Shown here: in pieces, positions 34,732 to 46,442 of the stretch
Position numbering within the stretch: the stretch's first letter is position 1
How the letters are laid out: each line of letters starts with the position of its first letter
Source: Plantago major
Taxonomy: Eukaryota; Streptophyta; Magnoliopsida; Lamiales; Plantaginaceae
DNA: 64,000 nt
Assembly: GCA_026545765.1 (NCBI GenBank)
Contig: CM048842.1
Span: forward strand, 18,254,667 to 18,318,666
Direction: 5' to 3'
Position numbers and translations under genes: made by a program
Notes under the pieces: generated by a model
The model's input: only the letters and a program-made list of their open reading frames with translations
What the model was told of the DNA's origin: nothing
Database searches by the model: none

Positions 34732-36430
34732 ACTTTGAAAGGGGCTAGATCCAACCTTAACCCGTTCGGAACCCGACGGGTTGATAGCATATATTTATAT
34801 CGGGTCTTATCTTACCTGACCTGTTAATAGTGGCATATACATGTTTCCTCACATCCGAACCAAAATAATATACAAAAGCATAAAACATAATTTATAGGTT
34901 GGTTCCCAACAATTCTCGCAGTGGTATGTTTGATTAATGGGATTTGGTGAATGTTTGATTAACGGGGTTGGAGTTTATATTTGTTAATTATATGTGAATG
35001 GTAAGAATGGGGCACCGTGCTCACCGTTTTGAGAAGTTTTAATATGAGGGTTCACGCCGTAATAACCTAAAATGGTGATGACAATTCATCACAATTTGAA
35101 AGAGACGGTGGATATGTATACATTCATAGATACATGATGTGAATAGGTATGAGTAGGTGAAATTTTTTCACACGAATAGATAGACTCATGATGAGTGGTG
35201 GTCTACCAATATACCATTTATCCCATAAATTTTTAACCGATGTGGATGCTACAATCTACCCTCCTAATATCTTCGACATCAATCCTGTCGAGCCGTGCAT
35301 GATTCAATAGGTGGATCCCATACTGCTCATATAGTATGGCACTTTGCTATGCATGAAATTTAGTTCTTGTGATTTCAGATACTCCATGATACCACTTGTA
35401 CGTAACGACCCAATCACTAATGGATGAGACCCGGGTCATTGGATAGACGTGGTTACTCATGACTGGTACACACACGTCTCGACGTGTAGGGTGCACCATT
35501 TTAAATTGAATACGTACACTATAGACTATATCACTATAGTAATAGTTGAACAAACTTCCAGCCAAATGATCACTTTGTCAATTTCACACTACACACATTA
35601 CATGATTAAATAGTAACTGAAATGCAATACAATATTGTTATGGAAAATTTGCAGTAAGCCTAAAGATACTACTACAATGTGCTATAGCTTTGGTTGTGAT
35701 CATATTCCATTTCTCTCCGGCAATTTATCCTTTTTAAGCCATCGCAAACTCCATATGAATTCCGCACTACATGTCTACGTGTCACTAATATGCCAAGCAA
35801 CCTGGCCAACAATAAGAATTAAGAAACATGAATCAAAATATTGAAAACAACCTCTCTGATACACAATGGGAAGGATCGAAGTGTGTGGTGAGTACCGCGT
35901 GTCATATTTTCAAGTGAGATTTAAAAGAAAATGATCTGGCTTTGGGAGAGGATTAACGGCATCGAGTGATTGTGATAATGGTAGAATAAGATGCAATGAA
36001 TAGAAAAACTACTCAATTTCTTTAATTATCATACAACTCGATTTGACCTTCATTGAAAACTATAATTACAGAAACATAATTGCACAATGCTAAATTGAAA
36101 TGTAACCGATCTAGTGGATGATCACTATAGTAATTTTTTTATATAGTAATTAAAAAGAAAAATTCACATAGAATTTTGAAACCTCTAATATATGTAGGCT
36201 TTAGAACAGCAAGAATATGAACTCCCCTTAATAATATATATGGATGGATTCGCTGACACCCATAGTAATTTATCCGTGCATTGAACCCCAGATACTTGTA
36301 TATCTTCGAATGTTTTTCCGAGCTGCATGAAATTATCACAGTGAACAAGTTTAATGGAAAATTTCAGACAAATTAACGTATGCATAAAACTTACAGTCAT
36401 AACAACTTTGAATCATGACATGCTTGGTAT
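34732..36430. other. Intergenic repeat-derived sequence
   Basis: 34732-34930 continues the repeat copy into which the gypsy element jumped. The rest is AT-rich and includes an unusual phrase CACGTCTCGACGTG near 35471. Short open frames have no domain. No gene is supported. Confidence 0.4.
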
Positions 36431-36545
36431 CACTACAAAAAATATCATGTACGTTTGCGAATCAGCGGTGAGATTTTGGAGAACTTATCTGTGATTTTGC
36501 AGATCATCGGTGAGACTGAAGATATAATCCGTGATTTAGAAAATA
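36431..36545 (+). mobile_element. CACTA-type transposon terminus (fragment)
   Basis: It starts CACTACAAAAAATATC, the typical end of CACTA (En/Spm) elements, followed by short repeated motifs (CGGTGAGA at about 36463 and 36508) such as are found in their subterminal regions. No matching TTTTTTGTAGTG end is found downstream, so only one end or a fragment is present. Confidence 0.45.
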
Positions 36546-36732
36546 GAGACAAAATGAAACGTTGTTGTGCAACTTGAAAATGGCCATGGAGTATGTGAGA
36601 TTAAATATATAAAAGTATAGTATATTATTAAATAGGCGATACGTAGAGTATATGGGATTATTACGGTTAGGACTTTGTTAATTGTGCTAAAATTATGGGA
36701 TATAAAATTTTAGTAGATTTTGTTATTTAATC

Positions 36733-36838
36733 AAGCTGCACTGTTATTGGAGCTATCTATGGATTAAGAATTAAAACTACATGGTATTCATGTATGTTTA
36801 ATTAAGCTGCACTGGTTTGTTATTGGAGCTATCTATGA
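36733..36838. repeat. Imperfect ~70-bp direct repeat
   Basis: AAGCTGCACTG...TTATTGGAGCTATCTATG occurs at 36733 and again at 36803, with an extra GTTTG in the second. Confidence 0.7.
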
Positions 36839-36849
36839 CTATATGTAAG

Positions 36850-38050
36850 ACCAAGATCATTGTCAGTACAATCATATGCCATTGCATGTGCTAATACATA
36901 TCTAGAACGTTGCCGAGAATTACAAAGATCTATTCCAAAATATAACCAAATGGAGCAAAAGAATTACATGTATGGTTAAGTGTCTTGATTATCACACTAC
37001 AATCTCACTTAATCACAACTGGCCTCCAGTTAAATTAGCTAGCCATCTCAAGTCTACACAACACCTAGCTTGGTTGCAGAGTGCATATTGCAGTTGCCTT
37101 GATCGGTTTGATCAGGATGAGACATCGATTTCTCTCACAAAGCAATAATTTGGCCTTCATGATATTGAACCACCGCTCCAATAAAACCCACACCTAAATT
37201 GAATATATCAATCACATTAAACACCACAATAAAAGTCATTAAAAAGCATAATCATAAGACTCACAGCCGCAATTTATATCAGGAGACGATCCAGGAGACA
37301 TATCGAAGCGAGGTTGATGATGGGAAATAATGTACTGAAGTACTTATATGAGAAGCCAATTGAAAATCATCCTTGCCCATTGAAGAACATCAACATGCAT
37401 GATTTAATTACGTAACAAAGTGATCAAACTAATTTTATACAGTAATGAAGTAATTAATTAGTCACATCGAGAAAATGAAGATTGAGAATGTGCAAAGACA
37501 TGATGTGAGGGTTGTTTCGAACAATCTTATGTGAAGGATGAGTGATGAATCTCTATTTATAAATTAGTTGTATCCTATTGTTAGCAACAAATTGATGAAG
37601 ACTCGAATATCATAACATAATTTATTTACTAAATCAAACACTATCCTATTAATAGAAGAAGACTGTTATGACTTGGTAGAAGCATTCAAAGTCTTCAGCA
37701 ATTTTGTACCTAACACTTATTATGAAATTTTTTATTTTAAAATTAGAATTAATTTAAAACCTAAACTCTAGAATCTAGATGTAGATGACACAGCCCTAGT
37801 TTGTTGATACTTTTGTGGCATGGAATTCTCTTTTGAATATTCCTCCCTTCTTTCATATATATATATATATTTGGATGTACCTTAAATATAGGAAGTTTAA
37901 AGAGAACAGTTGGCTAAATATGAGCTTGGCAGGCTAAATATAGCTTCCATTGTAATAAGAATGTATTGTAATAACGAAATTCGAATTGGTTCCGACTTAA
38001 AATTTTGAAAAAAAGCTATTTTCCAAAATCATTTTTATAGGTTTAGTTTT
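36850..38050. other. Intergenic, no gene supported
   Basis: AT-rich. A minus-strand TATA-like sequence (near 37555) is followed only by a very short frame. A TATATATATATAT tract lies at 37855-37870. No protein domain seen. Confidence 0.4.
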
Positions 38051-38123
38051 GCCACATAGGATTTTGTCCTATGTGGCATGGTTGTTTTTTATTACACTCT
38101 CTCTTTTCATATATATATATAGA
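38051..38123 (-). mobile_element. Helitron-like 5' terminus, minus orientation
   Basis: On the minus strand it starts A/TCTATATATATATATG and about 50 bases in has the 11-bp perfect palindrome GCCACATAGGA/TCCTATGTGGC (38051-38077). The same pattern, TCTATATATAT then GCCAC...GTGGC, occurs at 43451 and 43831. TC start after A is expected of Helitron 5' ends, but these could also be foldback MITE ends. Confidence 0.4.
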
Positions 38124-38521
38124 TGGAAGATAATTGATCCTTGTTGTAATGTTTCTTAAATATTATACGAACCGCAAAATTGCATACATTTGTTTTTTTT
38201 TTTTTTGTCATAAAAATGGTAAGTATCCACAGGACGGACCTATGATTTAAACCTCAGGAGGGGGTGGGGGAAGGGGAGAAATTCTATATATGGAAATTTT
38301 CCGAGGGTTAGGGGGTACGAAATCCAAAATTATCGAATATATTACTTATAAAAAAGATTTATCAAATTTGGGGATATTCAAAATTACATATTTTACAATT
38401 AAAATTATATTGAATTTCAATACTCCGATCAATCGGATGATGTGGCAGTCGGAGGAGCTATTTTCCCGCCAATTTTCATATTTTCACCGTATTTTTGAAA
38501 AAAAATTAATACATAAAAAAT

Positions 38522-38795
38522 GGGACATGTGTCATGATGTCGTTTAATCTGGCATATATTTTTAAAAAATTAATTTTAAATTATAAAATTCTCAAAAATA
38601 CATAAAAATTATAAATTTAATTTTCAAAATGTTTTCATTAAAAAAATCAAAATTTTTTAATATCATAAATAGGAAAAAAATTAAAAAACAATATAATTTT
38701 TCACATTTTTTTTAGAATTTAAAGTTAATTTTAAAATTAGTATTCAAAATATATGCGAGATTAAACGACATGTTGACATGTGTCTCAATTAGTGC
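38522..38795. repeat. Fold-back element with ~70-bp inverted arms
   Basis: The left arm (38522-38590) reads GGGACATGTGTCATGATGTC; the right arm (38711-38795, reversed) reads GACACATGTCAACATGTC. Both continue GTTTAATCT(G/C)GCATATATTTT. The centre is almost pure A/T. Probably an AT-rich MITE; target duplications were not found. Confidence 0.6.
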
Positions 38796-39051
38796 ATGGT
38801 AGTCAAAAATCTTGACTAAGTGTGCCTTAATAGCCAAATCATCAAATAAATCGCCACATAAGCAAGTTTTGTCCGAATTTGCCAAGTTTCAAAAGTTGTG
38901 GACTGAAAATCTCAACGATTACTAAGTGGTGATTGCGCGTCACAATCACCCCGAAGAAGTGGATCAAAGTTGCCTTTTCCCTTCTTGAATGAATATAGGG
39001 ATGGATGGTTGCATGAATACATACAGCATGCTAAAGAAAGTGTAGTATATA

Positions 39052-41002
39052 CTCCCTCCGTCCCCAATTCATTTACCCGTATTTCATTTTGATCCGTCCC
39101 TAATTCATTTACTCATTTCCTGTTGGGAAATTTCTTGGGAAATTTGTTAGGAAATTTGTTAGATATTTTGTTAGAAATATCTGTTTAGATTTTGATCAGC
39201 AACATGATGACTTATCTTAGTCTCAGAAAGGTGATTAGTACTCTTGGTTCACTTGAACATTGTAAAAGAGGAAACTCACTAAGTATGATAGTCTAGCTAA
39301 TCTTGTATAGGATGTTAGGTCTCAAAATGTAATTTTTATTTTATGAAGAGAAGACCAAGAAGAAGACATCCAAGCAGAACAAGCTCAACGACATTGAAGA
39401 CTTGAAGAAACTGCACAAGATTACTGAAACTGTTTTTCAGATACCTTAGCCAGATATCTTGAAGACACGAATAGTTTTAAACAAAGCGTCACAAGAGATA
39501 TCCGAAATAAAAACTATCTCGAAACAAGGAAAGTGTCCACAGATATCTATTCTCAGATACCTTGAGCATTAACCACATTTCTGAAAAAGAAATATATATA
39601 TATATTGCAAACAAAGTTGTTTCAATAAAAGTGGTATCTGAAGATTGAAGATAAGGACGTGCAAAGAATCAGATAACACTAGTCTCTGATACAAAGCATA
39701 GTTCCGTTGGCACTACAGGACAAAAAGTATAGTACAATGCATTTAATGCACGGACAGAGATGTCTGAATAAAAGCAACGGCAGCTTCTGAAGAAGAAGAC
39801 AAAACCTACTGATTTATACATATATCAATAGTTTGAATTTGAGCCTAACGGATACTATTCAAACGGCACTCAAATTCATCTATAAATATCAACACTTAGA
39901 CTGCTTGAAGAGACACACCTTGAACGAAACGACACAACGCTGAACACCTTACTCTCTCAAAGCAACTTACTTATCCTCAAAGCTTTCTGTTGCGACCAAA
40001 GCTTTTGATCTTGAGTAACACTGAAGTTCTAAGTGTCCTGATCCTAAACAAGCACAGCTATCTGTGAAAGAGTTGAAACGAAAGATCAAGTATCTGAGAT
40101 TCATTCTCTTGAACATTTATCTAAGACTTGGGTCAGTAAAAAGAACAAGATACCATACATTGAAAAGTGTATTAAGTATACTTGATTCACAGAGCTATCT
40201 GAATAACTGAATAAGTTATTAAAGAAGCTCATCTGACAACTCAAACCAAAACCAACACCATAACTGGCGTGGAGTACAGGAAGTACTTAGTTTGAAAAAT
40301 CAGGGAATAACTTCAAGGTTACCGGAGTATAGGAAGTACTTGATTTGGAAAACTATGGAATAACTCCAAGGTTATTGAGTATAGTAAGTACTTAGCTTGG
40401 GAAGCTAGGGAATAACTCAAAAAGGTTTAGATGCGAAGTACTTGGCTGTGAAAGCCGGGGAACAACTCAGGGGGAACATTTGGTTGGGAACCATTTGTTT
40501 AAAGGAATCTTAGAATAGGATTTTTGTAAGGAGAACTCAATTATCTATTCTAGTGAATTCTAGGTCTCGAAGACAAGTGGATTAGTTGGAGGATTACGCC
40601 ACCTCCAGATACCACTATACTTGTGTTATTTACCTTTCGTATTTACATTTCAAAGAACACACACACACTTTAACTTTACGCACTTATCTATATTAAGTCT
40701 TCTCTCGATTCTAAGTATCGATATCTATTCGATATCAGAAATTGTTTTTATCGACAAAAGTTTTAAAAGACTATTCACCCCCCCCCCCCCCCTCTAGTCT
40801 TTTACTTTGTCGTTATCTGGACCAACATTTCCATTAATGGAAAATCTCTCTCCTATTTTATTCTCTCTCTCATACTTTATACACTATTTAACCTACTTTA
40901 TTCAATTTCTTTCATACTTTATTACTATCTCTCCTACTTTATCACTTTTTTTTAAAAACTTGTGTCCGACCCTACGGGTAAATGAAATAGGGACGGAGGG
41001 AG
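39052..41002. mobile_element. Stowaway-type MITE (239 bp) interrupted by a solo LTR
   Basis: The ends are CTCCCTCCGTCCC (39052) and GGGACGGAGGGAG (to 41002), perfect inverted repeats flanked by TA on both sides (39050-39051 and 41003-41004), the Stowaway (Tc1/mariner) signature. The inner sequence CAATTCATTTACCCGT matches CGGGTAAATGAAAT near the other end. Removing 39121-40827 and one TTTCC leaves 239 bp. Confidence 0.9.
39121..40827 (+). repeat. Solo LTR of the copia family (1707 bp)
   Basis: Borders TGTTGGGAAATTTC and CTGGACCAACA; perfect 5-bp target duplication TTTCC at 39116-39120 and 40828-40832. Contains TATA box TATAAATA at 39891 and a run of C before the 3' end. The first 40 bp repeat GGAAATTTGTTAG in tandem, unlike the other copies. 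No internal sequence is present, as after recombination between two LTRs. Confidence 0.92.
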
Positions 41003-41389
41003 TATAACACACCTTCCTATTTCGAGAAATAAGCAACTCGAAACTAACACTCGGGGTGACCAACACAGGCATATATATGACCACACGGGATTATAATTAG
41101 ACGTGGTAGTTCTATATTTAACCAACAACATTCAGTTTTCCATTGAAACAAATCAATTAGTTTCTTCTTTGATATACTGGATATTACCTCCGTTGACTAC
41201 TTTGTGGTTCTATTTTTAAGCAAACCCAACTATTGTAGATTAAATATAATTAATCCTCAAAAAACAAATTAACAAAAGTGGTTAAGAGAAAACTCAATCT
41301 TCTGAATAGATAAACACGAATAGATAGGATCTTCATAAATAGTTAATAATTTAATTAACAACTTACAGTATATTACAATATATAAATAT

Positions 41390-41804
41390 ATAAGTGGACA
41401 ACTATTGAAGTTAGTGCAATTGAGTACATAATTTAAGTTAAATTGAACTTATTTGTAATACATATATAAATTAGACTTAATTTACAAAATACCACTATAT
41501 TTGATCATTCTAATTCTAAGCCCTAATAAAACTTCAACAAAATCAGTTCAACAATAAATAAAAAAAAAAAATCTTTATAATTTAAATTTCAAGCCCTAAA
41601 TAAACCAACAAAATCAGTTCGTCATTAATAAAAACAACAACAAACCAATAAATCTTCTCTGTATTCTTTAATTGAATTGAAACAGATCAATTCGTACTAA
41701 CCTAAAATCTAATACAACAACAATAGTACTTACATTCATATAATTTTTCTATGATTTGTAACTATATACCACAATAACACGCATAGCGTGTTCGCACACT
41801 CTAG
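41390..41804 (+). mobile_element. Helitron-like repeat (copy C)
   Basis: It ends CTAG (41801-41804) followed by T, with a perfect hairpin AACACGC-ATA-GCGTGTT (41776-41792) just inside. It is homologous along its length to 21234-21745 and at its 3' end to 7730-7899. Left limit set where similarity to copy B stops; no clear TC start seen. Confidence 0.6.
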
Positions 41805-43920
41805 TAATTAGATTAATTAAGGTTATACATGGGTGCAACATTAATCTTATTATCCATCTGCATCAACTTTAGACCAGTTTTATAACCAAAATATGTCGGC
41901 TCCTCAAAAATTTATCTCTATACAATATCATGAGAGATTTACTCTTACTCAAAAGCTTATTCTCAACTTTAGTCTAAGTTGTATCTATAGATATAGTTTA
42001 ATTATACAACAAATCCATATTGTATTCAAAATACGACTACGTTGGAACATCAAAGTAAGTATTTCGGGACAAATTTTCTCGAACTAAACCATTTTGTCTT
42101 CTCTATTATTAATGGATTGTATAATTATGTTCATAACTGGAACTAAACCATTTTGATATTAAACTATATATTAGTGATTAACGCAAAAGAACATCTTTTT
42201 AAATTAAGACGTCATGAAGCAATATGTTATAATCTTGAACAAATGAAAATCGAAAAGTAGTGTATCTTCGAAAAGTGCCCTCATAATTACGCACTGAAAC
42301 TCTTAGTTTATCTATGCTTATTGCAATAACCTGGAACTAAAGGCTTTGTTGAAATCTTGAAATTACAATGATAGTATGATAACCGCAATCAACATAATCC
42401 TATCGATTAGAAACACGACTTGCGTATTTTTCTCCATAAAATTGTTTGAGTTAACAATATACATGTTTCTAATCAGAATCCAGGGAAGTAAAAATGAGCT
42501 GAAGCTTAACAGTACAAGAAAAATGGACTTATGGAGGTGATAACAACTATAATTTTGGTTTCTAACTCTGTACAATGTAACACACTACACTAAACATCAT
42601 CGTTCTCTTATGATGGAACCACTCATTCACTTGTTGCAAATTAATAATTCTCAGGTAAACTAAAGCACTCAACAGATAACAACGCTTTGAACAAATAATT
42701 TTAATATATTAAAATACAAAAGGAGAATTACAGCATAGTGATAATCATAAGAGAACGATGAAAAGTATAATTGAATTACTATAACTCTGTCTATAATTGA
42801 ACGCATACTACAAAGGAAACTCTAATAAAGAACACTGAATAATATGATAAGCATAGTGGCGTAGCTAAAAAGTTCACCGATGATGTCGTCTCTTCGAAAT
42901 GCTAGTAATCGTGGCCCATGAGTTAGTAGATTGATGCGCAATCTTCTCGATAATGATAGTGAGCAAATCATTCGGCAAATCATCCGGCAAACGTTCAATA
43001 AAAGACTGGGGCGTTCTTGAAATTATTTATGTCGACATCGAACATAGATGAAAGCAGCTTAGTGGATCGATGGTACTAAACATAAGTCATATGTTTCAAT
43101 CGGCTAATAGACGGACTATAAATAATGCTAGTGTTGTGCGTGTTTGCTAAGTAACGGAAAACGTGGGCTTATTGTTATGTAACAAACTTGACCCAATTGA
43201 TGAAGTGGTTGTTATGCAACAAATTTGACCAAGTAGATAAACATGGTTCCAGAAAGAATACTAGTGAGTTTCTATACCAAGAAATGCGGGAAAACTTAAC
43301 AACATTTGGAACGGCAGAAGTTTTGAAATAGAAAATTTTGGCTGATTAAAAATTCATTTTTTCTTCAATGAATTTTGCCACGTCAGCTTTTACCTATTGT
43401 GGCATATCTCATTTTTCAATATCATCATCACTTTTATCATATATATATAGATAGATGTATGATAACAACCATATCGATTTTACTGGAAATCAAATAGAAA
43501 GTATGAAATCCAAACAAACTATTGTTTCTGGAAATTCAAATAGGATTTTAGAAATCTTAAGAAACAAATTTTCATGTGAAAGCAAAATGTATTTAAACTA
43601 TAATTAGATTAGGTAATCCTTAAAAGTAGGGATTTTTTAAAACTAATTACTTTATTCGGTGATACAGGCGTACATGAGAAGAAAATTTCAAATATATCTA
43701 GGGTTTGGATGCATCAAATATTAGTGAATTATAAACCATTTATTTTTGGAGGGAATTTGCCACATCAGCTTTTTACATACGTGGCATAGCTCTTCTTTCA
43801 TCTAGACCATCACTTTTATCATATATATAGATTGTAGTAATTTATATAGTCAAGGTTCAACTCTTTAATACTCACCATGCATGCGTTTTGCAAGTGTTAT
43901 ATACCGTGTGATTTATGATT
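41805..43920. other. Intergenic, with two Helitron-like 5' ends (minus)
   Basis: On the minus strand A/TCTATATATATATGATAAAAG starts at 43451 and A/TCTATATATATGATAAAAGTG at 43831, each followed by ATGCCAC...GTGGCAAA within 60-70 bases. They are paralogous, so this DNA contains two related elements. No matching CTAG 3' ends were found below them. There is also a 17-bp perfect inverted pair (42598-42614 and 42744-42760). No gene is supported. Confidence 0.45.
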
Positions 43921-46442
43921 TTTTTTTTCTTTTTGAGAAAGAATGACATTTTCATTCAACTGGAAAGGAGATTACAAAATGAAGTGATGGAAACTTCATT
44001 AGAGTCAGCATTAATGGCTACAGAAAATCGAAATACATCAAAGAAAAGAAAGCCTCAAGTGACTTCTGTGTAATCGAAAGGAAGCGTGCCGAAACCGTTT
44101 GAGTTCATTCCAATATTGCGATTTAACGTATCAGCAAGTCCATTGGCTTCTCTTCGAATATGGCGTACCTGGAATCCAGAAAAAGCTGCTAGCAGTTCCT
44201 TAATGTGTGAGTATAAAGGTCCAGCTTCACAAGATGTATCGTGTGTGGAGTTGATACCTTGGATGACTAACAGGCAGTCACCTTCTAGTATCACTTGCTG
44301 GAAGTCCATTTCTTTTGCCATTATAAGCGCAAGGCGGGCTGCATATGCTTTAGCAACTTCGACACTCGGACTCCCTTGCAGCCTTTTCCTGGACCAAGCT
44401 AAGATTAAACCTGTGTGATCTCTTGCCACTGCAGCAATTCCGCCTACCTGTCCATGTTTAGGTATCGATGCATCAAAATTAATTTTTATCCAGCCGGGTG
44501 AAGGGGCAAACCATGGTCCATGCACTGTGGAATGTTGCGCAGCAAGCTGTTGACCAATTGGTTGATAGAAGTTGGCCTTGAAGAAATTCATGTATCTCCG
44601 AACAAAATTAACTGATTCCAGAGAAGTGTATCTCTGTTGTTCATGTAAAATTTTGTTACGATTATACCAAATGCTCCAGCACGAGACAACAAAGAAGTCA
44701 AAATCTCGAGCATCCATACGAATGCGAACTCCTTTTACCCAATCCCAAGCGGTTTTACTTTGGAAATAAATAACAGACGCCGGTACATTTGCTAAAGCCC
44801 AAAACATCCTTGAGAAATGACAATCTCGCATAACATAAAGTATCAATTCAGTGCCTCCACCGCAAACAGTGCACTGTTCAACTGCTGTGACATGTCGCCT
44901 TTTTAGTTCAGTGGATGTAGGGAGTGAGTTGTGGAGAACTCGCAAAAGAAAATGTTTAATTTTTCCCGGGAGCTTGAGACTCCAAACAAAGTGCCAATTC
45001 CGTGACAGAACTAAAGAGGGTCCTCCATGAGTAGATTCATGCAGCCTTTGTTTCATATTCATTACCAAATGATAGGTTGAGCTTACCGTATAATGACCAT
45101 TTCTCGAATAGTGCCAAATACGGAGATCTTCCACGATTCTGTGAACAAGAGGAATTTTAAGTATTTCCTCAACATCATCCTGCCAAAACAAATGGTTAAG
45201 AATGGGCAAGTCCCATTCATCAGAAGAAGGGTGAATCAAGAAAGAGACATTTAAGGGCCCTTCATTCAACAAATCCGGGGTTTTAATTTTAAAAGAGCTA
45301 TAGCCCGAAAACCACTTATCACGCCAAATGTCCCTACTTTCTCCGTTTCCAACTCTCCACCGCGTTCCTTCATTGACTAGCTCCATGGCAGCGCAAATGC
45401 TTTTCCAAGTGTAGGAGGAGTTAGTCTTGGGAACAGCAGATAGAATATCAGTATTGGGAAAATACTTAGCCTTTAAGCACACGGCTCAAAAGAGAATGAG
45501 GGTGATCCAAAATGCGCCAAATCTGTTTACCAAGTAAAACCAAATTAAAAGCACGCAGATCCCTAAAACCTAGACCACCATCACGCTTACTCTTAATCAA
45601 GGTATGCCAACTAACAAAATGCATCTTATCTTTACCATCGTCACTCCACCAAAAATTATTAATTAACGATTCAAGATCCCTGATGAGATACTCAGGAAGC
45701 TTAAAACAACTCATAACATAACTTGGGATGGCTTGGAGTACAGATTTGACAAGGACTTCTTTCCCAGCTTTAGATAAAAAAAATTTCCATCAAAAGATTA
45801 GGCTTTTTTTCACAACTTATCCCTTAACCACCCAAAAACTTCTTTTTTATTTTTTCCCATGGTGGTAGGAAGACCTAGATACTTCTCATGCTTATCAACT
45901 ACTTCAACATTAAGAATATTCTGGATCTGATTTTTCAAAACAGTGTCAATATTTCTACTAAAAACAATGGTAGACTTTTCCAGATTAACTTCCTGACCGG
46001 AGCCCAAGCTGTAAGTACGAAGAATATTCATTATAGAAACAGCAGAATCAACAGAAGCTTGGCTGAAAATCATGGTGTCATCGGCAAATAAGAGGTGTGA
46101 TATGGAAGGAGCACTTGGGCTCACTTTCACTCTTTTTATATCACCTCTACCAGCTGCCCCCTTGAATAAAGAGCAAAGAGCCTCAGTAAAAAATAGAAAC
46201 AAAAAGGGAGAGAGAGGGTCGCCTTGGCGAATTCCACGACTGGGATTAAAATGACCATGATGACTACAATTCAGAATCACAGAGTAAGAGACAAAACGAA
46301 CACAGAGCATAATTGTATTAACAAAAGAGGAGTGGAAACCAAGCTTTAGCAAAACAGATTCAAGAAACGACCACTCGACTCTTTCAAAGGCTTTACTTAA
46401 ATCCAGTTTCAAAGCAAAGAAACTTTTCTTCCCCTTAGTTTT
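43921..46442 (-). pseudogene. L1-type LINE, 3' part: reverse transcriptase, zinc-finger and RNase H domains
   Basis: Reading on the minus strand: reverse transcriptase (46442 to about 45810) with FFALKLDLSKAFERVEWSFL, RQGDPLSPFLFLFF and the catalytic LLFADDTMIF; a connection region with broken frames (in-frame stops near 45815 and 45795); then LSKAGKEVLVKSVLQAIPSY and a long frame 45482-44055. The latter holds the zf-RVT motif (CTVCGGGTE) and an RNase H domain (INFDASIPKHG, ILEGDCLLVI, HIRREANGLADTL). A one-base shift joins at about 45475. A poly(A) tail (T run at 43921-43929) marks the 3' end. Reading frame continues at 63389 beyond the inserted copia element. Stops and shifts make it inactive. 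Confidence 0.88.

Noticed and set aside
37500..37600. Minus-strand promoter and short gene near 37500
   Set aside because: TATA-like sequence present but the following frame is only about 15 codons.
42598..42760. 17-bp perfect inverted pair as a microRNA precursor
   Set aside because: Pairing does not extend beyond 17 bp and the loop is about 130 bp.
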